64,000 nucleotides of DNA from Streptomyces sp. Je 1-332 (GTDB taxonomy: Bacteria > Actinomycetota > Actinomycetes > Streptomycetales > Streptomycetaceae). A model generated the notes under the pieces. That model searched no databases. It was not told the origin of the DNA and was given only the letters and a program-made list of their open reading frames with translations. Positions 58,991-64,000 of this stretch are shown piece by piece; the stretch's first letter is position 1; every line of letters begins with the position of its first letter. The stretch spans positions 5,332,001-5,396,000 of the forward strand of contig NZ_CP160402.1 of NCBI RefSeq assembly GCF_040730185.1, given 5' to 3'. The translations under genes and the position numbers were made by a program.

Positions 58991-59940
58991 GGGTGCTGCT
59001 GATCGGAGCCAACGGATACCTCGGCCGGTTCGTCGCCGACCGGCTGCTCGCCGACCCGGCGGTGCAGCTCACCGCGCTCGGCCGCGGCGACGACTCGGAC
59101 GTACGGTTCGACCTCGCGAGCGGCAGCCCCGGCGCGCTCACCCGCTTCCTGGACGCCGTGCACCCGGGCGTCGTCATCAACTGCGCGGGTGCCACCCGTG
59201 GCGGCGCCCGCGAGCTGACCCGGCACAACACCGTCGCCGTCGCCACGATCTGCGAGGCCCTGCGCCGCAGCGGATGCGGGGCGCGGCTCGTGCAGCTGGG
59301 ATGCGGTGCCGAGTACGGGCCGAGCCAGCCGGGGTCCTCCACCGCGGAGGACGCCGTGCCGAGGCCCGGCGGACCGTACGGCGTCAGCAAGCTCGCGGCC
59401 ACCGAGCTGGTCCTCGGGTCCGGTCTCGACGCCGTCGTCCTGCGGGTGTTCTCGCCCGCCGGGCCGGGCACCCCGGCCGGATCGCCGCTCGGACGGCTGG
59501 CCGAGGCCATGCGGCGGGCCATGCAGGCCGGTGACGGCGAGCTCAAGCTCGGGGGCCTCGGCGTCCAGCGGGACTTCATCGACGTACGCGACGTGGCGCG
59601 CGCCGTGCACGCCGCCTCGCTCTCCGCCGCCCAGGGGATCGTGAACATCGGCGCCGGTCGCGCCGTACGACTGCGGGACGCGGCGGCCGTCCTGGCGCGC
59701 GTCGCCGGCTACGGCGGAGCCCTGCACGAGCTCGACCAGGGCGCCATGCGGCAGACCATCGGGCACCCCCGCGCCGAATCCGAGCACGGGAGCCCGGCCG
59801 CCTACCCCTACCCCGACGGATGCGGCAGCTGGCAGCAGGCCGACGTGCGCACCGCGCGCGACCGGCTCGGCTGGCGCCCCCGGATCAACCTCGAGGAATC
59901 ACTCGCCGACATCTGGATGGAGGCGGCATGCCGCATCTGA
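58987..59940 (+). CDS. NAD(P)-dependent sugar epimerase/dehydratase
   Basis: A 317-residue extended short-chain dehydrogenase. GANGYLG near the start binds the cofactor, and the catalytic YGVSK (Tyr-x3-Lys) lies near residue 133, with RDFIDVRDVARAVHAASLSA further on. Such enzymes interconvert UDP-GlcNAc and UDP-GalNAc or other nucleotide sugars. In Pel and galactosaminogalactan clusters a UDP-sugar epimerase provides the amino-sugar donor; that role fits here but the substrate is not shown. The next gene overlaps its end by 13 bases. Confidence 0.85.
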   Translation: MRVLLIGANGYLGRFVADRLLADPAVQLTALGRGDDSDVRFDLASGSPGALTRFLDAVHPGVVINCAGATRGGARELTRHNTVAVATICEALRRSGCGARLVQLGCGAEYGPSQPGSSTAEDAVPRPGGPYGVSKLAATELVLGSGLDAVVLRVFSPAGPGTPAGSPLGRLAEAMRRAMQAGDGELKLGGLGVQRDFIDVRDVARAVHAASLSAAQGIVNIGAGRAVRLRDAAAVLARVAGYGGALHELDQGAMRQTIGHPRAESEHGSPAAYPYPDGCGSWQQADVRTARDRLGWRPRINLEESLADIWMEAACRI

Positions 59941-60677
59941 CCAGCACAGCCACGGGCACAGCGCACACCGACGTACGTCTCGGCTTCGGCATCCCCGGCT
60001 TCGCGCACCCCCTCGTCGCGCCCGCCGAATGGTCCGAACTCACCCGCCCCGGAACCCCTTTGGACTGGGTTGTCCTGAATGTCAGCCGGGGCCCCGGGGA
60101 TCGTCCGGACCCGCACTGCCTGGCGGCGGCGGGACGGCTGCGGAACGCGGGCGTGCGTGTTCTCGGTCACCTCGACGTGACGTACGGCGCGCGCAGCTTC
60201 GGAGAGCTGATCTCCGACGCCCATCGCTACCTCGACTGGTACCAGGTCGACGGCTTCTCCCTGGACCGCTGTCCCACGGAGCGGGCGGCGCTCCCGGAGG
60301 TGCGCAGGACGGTCACGACGCTGCGGGCGCTCCGCGACGACGCGCACATCGTCCTCGGGCATGGCACCCACCCGTATCCCGGATACGCGGAATCCGGCGA
60401 CCAGTTGGTGACCTTCTCCGGCCCCTGGAGCGATTACCGCTGGTCACAGGTGGCCGAGTGGACCGCCGACTACCCACCCGAGCGCTTCTGCCACTTCGTG
60501 CACGGCATGCCGCGCGGCCATCTCGACGAGGCGCTGCGCATCGCGCGCTGGCAGGGCGCGTCGACGATCTACTTCACCGACCGGGTGGACGGCGGGGGAG
60601 GGGACGAGCCCTGGGAGTCGATGCCCGGGTACTGGGACGAAATCGTCTCGCGCATCGGAACGGGTGTCTCGGAATGA
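59928..60677 (+). CDS. Spherulation-specific family 4 (spherulin-4) protein, probably catalytically degenerate
   Basis: A 249-residue TIM-barrel protein related to the galactosaminoglycan hydrolases (Sph3, PelA hydrolase domain). The family segments are FGIPGFAHP near residue 20, the strand YQVDGFSLDRCP (106-117) and HIVLGHGTHPYPGYAESGDQ. Where active members have Asp-Glu after the GF strand, this has Asp113-Arg114, and the Glu expected in the ...FE motif is Ser164 in TFSGPWSDY. It is therefore likely inactive or altered, perhaps binding polymer. No signal peptide is visible, so it acts inside the cell. ATG 59928 follows GGAGG. Confidence 0.82.
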   Translation: MPHLTSTATGTAHTDVRLGFGIPGFAHPLVAPAEWSELTRPGTPLDWVVLNVSRGPGDRPDPHCLAAAGRLRNAGVRVLGHLDVTYGARSFGELISDAHRYLDWYQVDGFSLDRCPTERAALPEVRRTVTTLRALRDDAHIVLGHGTHPYPGYAESGDQLVTFSGPWSDYRWSQVAEWTADYPPERFCHFVHGMPRGHLDEALRIARWQGASTIYFTDRVDGGGGDEPWESMPGYWDEIVSRIGTGVSE

Positions 60678-60740
60678 AGAGGGGCGTGGCAGTGTTACGG
60701 ACAGAACAACCGTTTCCATATACCGACCAACGGAGTCTCC

Positions 60741-61919
60741 GTGTCGCTGCCACCCCTGGTCGAGCCAGCATCTGAGCTCACCGTCGACGAGGTTCGCAGG
60801 TACTCCCGCCACCTGATCATCCCCGACGTCGGGATGGACGGGCAGAAGCGGCTGAAGAACGCCAAGGTGCTGTGTGTCGGCGCCGGCGGCCTCGGGTCGC
60901 CGGCGCTGATGTACCTCGCCGCGGCGGGCGTCGGCACGCTCGGCATCGTGGAGTTCGACGAGGTCGACGAGTCGAACCTGCAGCGCCAGATCATCCACAG
61001 CCAGGCCGACATCGGCCGTTCCAAGGCGGCGTCGGCGAAGGACTCCGTCCTCGGCATCAACCCGTACGTGAACGTGATCCTCCACGAAGAGCGGCTCGAG
61101 GCCGAGAACGTGATGGACATCTTCAGCCAGTACGACCTGATCGTCGACGGCACGGACAACTTCGCCACGCGTTACCTGGTCAACGACGCCTGCGTGCTGC
61201 TCAACAAGCCGTACGTCTGGGGTTCGATCTACCGCTTCGACGGCCAGGCGTCCGTCTTCTGGAGCGAGCACGGCCCGTGCTACCGCTGCCTCTACCCCGA
61301 GCCCCCGCCCCCCGGCATGGTCCCGTCCTGCGCCGAGGGCGGCGTGCTCGGCGTGCTCTGCGCGTCGATCGGGTCCATCCAGGTCACCGAGGCGATCAAG
61401 GTCCTGGCCGGCGTGGGCGACCCGCTGGTCGGCCGCCTGATGATCTACGACGCCCTGGAGATGCAGTACCGCCAGGTCAAGGTCCGCAAGGACCCCGACT
61501 GCGCGGTCTGCGGCCCGAACGCCACCGTCACCGAGCTCATCGACTACGAGGCCTTCTGCGGCGTCGTGTCGGACGAGGCCCAGGAGGCGGCGCTCGGCGC
61601 GACGATCACTCCCAAGCAGCTCAAGGAGTGGATCGACGCGGACGAGAAGATCGAGATCATCGACGTGCGCGAGCAGAACGAGTACGAGATCGTCTCGATC
61701 CCCGGCGCCAAGCTGATCCCCAAGAACGAGTTCCTCATGGGCACCGCCCTGGAGAGCCTTCCGCAGGACAAGAAGATCGTCTTGCACTGCAAGACGGGTG
61801 TCCGGTCCGCGGAGGTCCTCGCCGTGCTGAAGTCCGCGGGCTTCAGCGACGCGGTGCACGTGGGCGGCGGCGTGATCGGCTGGGTCAACCAGATCGAGCC
61901 CGAGAAGCCGGTCTACTAG
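60741..61919 (+). CDS. moeZ: MoeZ/MoeB-type adenylyltransferase-sulfurtransferase
   Basis: A 392-residue protein: a ThiF/MoeB adenylyltransferase domain (VGAGGLGSPALMYLAAAGVG, then the zinc cysteines in GPCYRCLYP and CAVCGP) and a C-terminal rhodanese domain with the persulfide Cys in LHCKTGVRSAEVL. It charges sulphur-carrier proteins with a thiocarboxylate, for molybdopterin, cysteine and thiamin pathways. GTG 60741 is the start; the AT-rich stretch 60690-60735 is its promoter. It is separated from the spherulin gene by 63 bases. Confidence 0.93.
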   Translation: MSLPPLVEPASELTVDEVRRYSRHLIIPDVGMDGQKRLKNAKVLCVGAGGLGSPALMYLAAAGVGTLGIVEFDEVDESNLQRQIIHSQADIGRSKAASAKDSVLGINPYVNVILHEERLEAENVMDIFSQYDLIVDGTDNFATRYLVNDACVLLNKPYVWGSIYRFDGQASVFWSEHGPCYRCLYPEPPPPGMVPSCAEGGVLGVLCASIGSIQVTEAIKVLAGVGDPLVGRLMIYDALEMQYRQVKVRKDPDCAVCGPNATVTELIDYEAFCGVVSDEAQEAALGATITPKQLKEWIDADEKIEIIDVREQNEYEIVSIPGAKLIPKNEFLMGTALESLPQDKKIVLHCKTGVRSAEVLAVLKSAGFSDAVHVGGGVIGWVNQIEPEKPVY

Positions 61920-61943
61920 GCGTAGCGCCTGAACGGACGACGA

Positions 61944-61971
61944 GGGGCCCGCACCTTTTGGTGCGGGCCCC
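61944..61971 (+). terminator. Terminator after moeZ
   Basis: A perfect 12-bp GC stem (61944-61955 with 61960-61971) closed by TTTT, 24 bases after the moeZ stop, between convergent genes. A copy of CGCCGGACGGGCTG lies near 62034. Confidence 0.88.
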
Positions 61972-62054
61972 CTCTCGTCCGCGGCCCGTCCGGGGCCGAC
62001 CTCAGAGCATCGCCTCGACGGCTCGTCTTCAAACGCCGGACGGGCTGGGATTCC

Positions 62055-63620
62055 CTACGTCTCGCAGACCTTGCCGTCCTTCGGGGGCTTTCCGTTCAGC
62101 AAGTAGTCGTCGACCGTGTCGTCCACGCAGTCGCTGCCCATGCCGTACGCGCCGTGGCCCTCGCCCTTCCAGGTCAGCATGGTGCCGACGCCCTTGCCGA
62201 GTTCGTCGGCCATCTTCCGCGCACCCTCGTAGGGCGTCGCCGGGTCACCGGTGTTGCCGACCACCAGGATCGGCGCCGAGTCGGGGGCGCTGACCTCGGG
62301 GGAGTCGTGCAGCCCGGCCACCGGCCAGTCGTGGCACCAGCCCGCCGTGTCCCAGCCCATGAACTCGCCGAAGACCGGCGATATCTCACGGAACTCGCCC
62401 AGCTGTCGCTTCGCCTCGGCGGGCGTCGTCCGCGCCTTGCCGTCGCGGCAGGAGATCGAACGCTGCGAGTGGCTCTGCGTGCTGTAACGCCCGGACTCGT
62501 CCCGCTCGTTGTAGGCGTCGGCCATCTGCAGCAGGGCCGAACCGTCGCCCTTCTCGGCCTGTTCGAGGCCGCGGGTCAGGGCGGGCCAGCTCTGCTTGCT
62601 GTACAGCGTGACCGTGATGCCGGTGAGCGCCAGGGACTGGGTGAGCTTGCGATCGCCCGTCCCGGGCAGTGGCTTGGCGTCGAGGCGCTTCAGGAGGCGC
62701 ACTATCTTCTGCGATCCGTCCTTCGGGTCCTGGCCCGAGGACTTCAGATAGTTCTCCAGGGCGCGCTGGAAGCCCCGCGCCTGGTTCTTGGCATGGCCCA
62801 CCGAGTCCGCGCTCGGGTCGACGACGGCGTCCAGGGTCAGACGCCCCACCTTCTTGGGGAACAAGTGGGCGTACGTGCCGCCCAGTTCGGTGCCGTACGA
62901 GATGCCCATGTAGTGCAGCTTCTCGTCGCCGAGGGCCTGGCGCATCACATCCATGTCCCGGGCGGCCTCGCCCGTCGAGACATGGCCGAGGAGCTTGCCC
63001 GCGTCGCGCGCGCAGCCCGCGCCGAAGTCCGCGGCGTCCTTGAAGTACGCCGCTTCCTCGGCCGGGGTGTCCGGGGTGAGGTCGACGGACTCCGCGGCCT
63101 GGGTCTCCTTGTCGCTGCGACAGCGCACGCCCTCGCTTCCCGCCACCCCGCGCGGGTCGAAGCTCACCAGGTCGTACCGCTCGCGCAGCGTGCCGTACAT
63201 GTCCGCGAACGACGGCAGCATGGAGACGCCGGAGCCGCCGGGGCCGCCGAAGTTGAACAGGAGCGAGCCGATGCGCTTGCCCTCGCCGGTGGACCGGGCG
63301 CGGATCAGGGCGACGTCGATCGTCTCGCCGTCCGGCTTCGCGTAGTCCAAGGGGACCTTGAGGGTCGAGCACTGCCACTCGGAGCCGGGCGCGGGCTCTG
63401 TGCCGCTCGCCTTGCAGCCGCCCCAGTCGAGCTTCTGCGTGGTGAGCGAGGCGGGCAGGGTGGAGGAGGGGTCGGGCTTCGGTGACTGCTCGGGGCCGGT
63501 CGGCGCGGGCTTCGCGTCGTCCTTGCCCCCACTCTCGTCGGAGCCACCGCAGCCGACGGCGAGCCCCGCCACCAGAACCCCTGCGGCGGCCAGAGCTGCT
63601 GACCGTACGAAACGCGGCAT
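62055..63620 (-). CDS. Secreted tripeptidyl-aminopeptidase-like alpha/beta hydrolase, lipoprotein
   Basis: A 521-residue exported enzyme of the Streptomyces Tap family. The lipobox is LAVGC, so it is membrane-anchored. The oxyanion region is FNFGGPGGSGV, the nucleophile Ser is in MGISYGTELG, and the C-terminal TAP domain carries VVGNTGDPATPYEGARKMAD and GEGHGAYG with the His. It removes short peptides from protein N-termini. ATG 63620 follows GAGGGGGGAAG. A second, similar gene begins upstream at 63712. Confidence 0.9.
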   Translation of the reverse strand: MPRFVRSAALAAAGVLVAGLAVGCGGSDESGGKDDAKPAPTGPEQSPKPDPSSTLPASLTTQKLDWGGCKASGTEPAPGSEWQCSTLKVPLDYAKPDGETIDVALIRARSTGEGKRIGSLLFNFGGPGGSGVSMLPSFADMYGTLRERYDLVSFDPRGVAGSEGVRCRSDKETQAAESVDLTPDTPAEEAAYFKDAADFGAGCARDAGKLLGHVSTGEAARDMDVMRQALGDEKLHYMGISYGTELGGTYAHLFPKKVGRLTLDAVVDPSADSVGHAKNQARGFQRALENYLKSSGQDPKDGSQKIVRLLKRLDAKPLPGTGDRKLTQSLALTGITVTLYSKQSWPALTRGLEQAEKGDGSALLQMADAYNERDESGRYSTQSHSQRSISCRDGKARTTPAEAKRQLGEFREISPVFGEFMGWDTAGWCHDWPVAGLHDSPEVSAPDSAPILVVGNTGDPATPYEGARKMADELGKGVGTMLTWKGEGHGAYGMGSDCVDDTVDDYLLNGKPPKDGKVCET

Positions 63621-63711
63621 GGAGCGCTTCCCCCCTCGGAAGACAGTCAAGCCATAGTAGGCGGGGCCACTGACAGTGACCTGGGCGGCCCGGCGAACGG
63701 CCGCCGCTCCG

Positions 63712-64000
63712 TCACGAGCAGACCGTGCCCTCCTTCGGCACGGTGCCGTCCAGCAGATAGCCGTCCACCGCGTTCCGCACGCACTTGTTCTTGCTGTCGT
63801 ACGCCCCGTGCCCCTGGCCCTTGTACGTCAGCTCGACGCCCACGTCCTCGCCCAGCGCGTCCGCCATCTTCTTCGCGCCCTCGTACGGCGTGGCCGGGTC
63901 GCCCGTGTTGCCGATGACGACGATGGGGGGCGCCGCCTGCGCGCTGACGTCCGGGTGCTCGGCGGCGCCGTCCACCGCCCAGTCGGTGCAGCCGACCATG
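63712..64000 (-). CDS. Second tripeptidyl-aminopeptidase-like hydrolase (partial, runs off the window)
   Basis: The C-terminal ~96 residues of a paralogue of the previous gene: IVVIGNTGDPATPYEGAKKM, GQGHGAYDS and the end YLLDGTVPKEGTVCS parallel the first copy closely. Its start lies beyond 64000, so signal peptide and nucleophile cannot be checked. The two genes are tandem on the minus strand with ~90 bases between. Confidence 0.88.
   Translation of the reverse strand, partial: MVGCTDWAVDGAAEHPDVSAQAAPPIVVIGNTGDPATPYEGAKKMADALGEDVGVELTYKGQGHGAYDSKNKCVRNAVDGYLLDGTVPKEGTVCS

Overview
The window is a piece of a high-GC actinobacterial chromosome, almost certainly Streptomyces. The reasons are the strong third-position GC bias, the many GTG/TTG starts and 4-bp ATGA/GTGA gene overlaps, and several Streptomyces-type small proteins. 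No tRNA, rRNA, insertion sequence, prophage or CRISPR array was seen. It is ordinary core chromosome, not a mobile island. Many genes and their order match, from memory, the neighbourhood that Mycobacterium tuberculosis keeps around mshB, fdxC, dapE, folP2, tagA, sigE, rseA, htrA, tatB, mrp and corA.

Layout. 0-4.8 kb: an oligopeptide ABC importer (truncated binding protein, two permeases, two ATPases). 5-9.1 kb: an S9 prolyl-oligopeptidase-type peptidase, a small membrane protein, the mycothiol deacetylase mshB and a membrane protein. 9.3-15.8 kb: a proline/glycine-rich membrane-anchored protein, two SirB1-like paralogues bracketing a divergent AraC/DUF2000 pair, and a GNAT protein. 15.9-23.5 kb: ferredoxin fdxA, dapC and dapE (lysine/diaminopimelate pathway), an MFS/ArsR-type pair, a secreted protein, a lysozyme-fold protein and a LOG-family protein. 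23.5-26.9 kb: folP2-type protein, DivIVA-like protein, tag, a crotonase and a DUF3117 protein.

26.9-34.4 kb is the envelope-stress module: O-methyltransferase, ECF sigma factor with its own GGAACC-N16-CGTTT promoter, zinc anti-sigma factor, HtrA protease, TatB, and Mrp. 34.4-46.3 kb: DUF1003 plus PRC/MgtE-N/CBS pair, a lipoprotein, CorA, a SUFU-domain protein, an MFS pump with an operator-bearing promoter, PHP and MarC proteins, a 50-residue conserved protein, NYN protein and hydrolase. 46.3-52.9 kb: two intergenic repeat arrays, a DEAD-box helicase with a long basic repeat tail, MiaE-like ferritin-fold protein, DUF3107, TetR and a small acidic protein. 53-55.6 kb: hydrolase plus DUF3152 protein with a zinc-protease motif.

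55.8-60.7 kb is the most interesting stretch: a tightly overlapping operon of a PelF-like (DUF3492) glycosyltransferase, an eight-helix membrane protein, a 15-codon leader ORF, a sugar epimerase and a spherulin-4 protein that lacks the expected catalytic acids. This resembles a minimal Pel or galactosaminogalactan polysaccharide locus. 60.7-64 kb: moeZ, then two tandem secreted tripeptidyl-aminopeptidase-like hydrolases, the second running off the end.

Several genes have unusual starts that simple ORF calling would miss: ATT for the O-methyltransferase, CTG for the helicase, and three likely leaderless mRNAs. All functional names rest on motif reading and memory of families; no database search was run.
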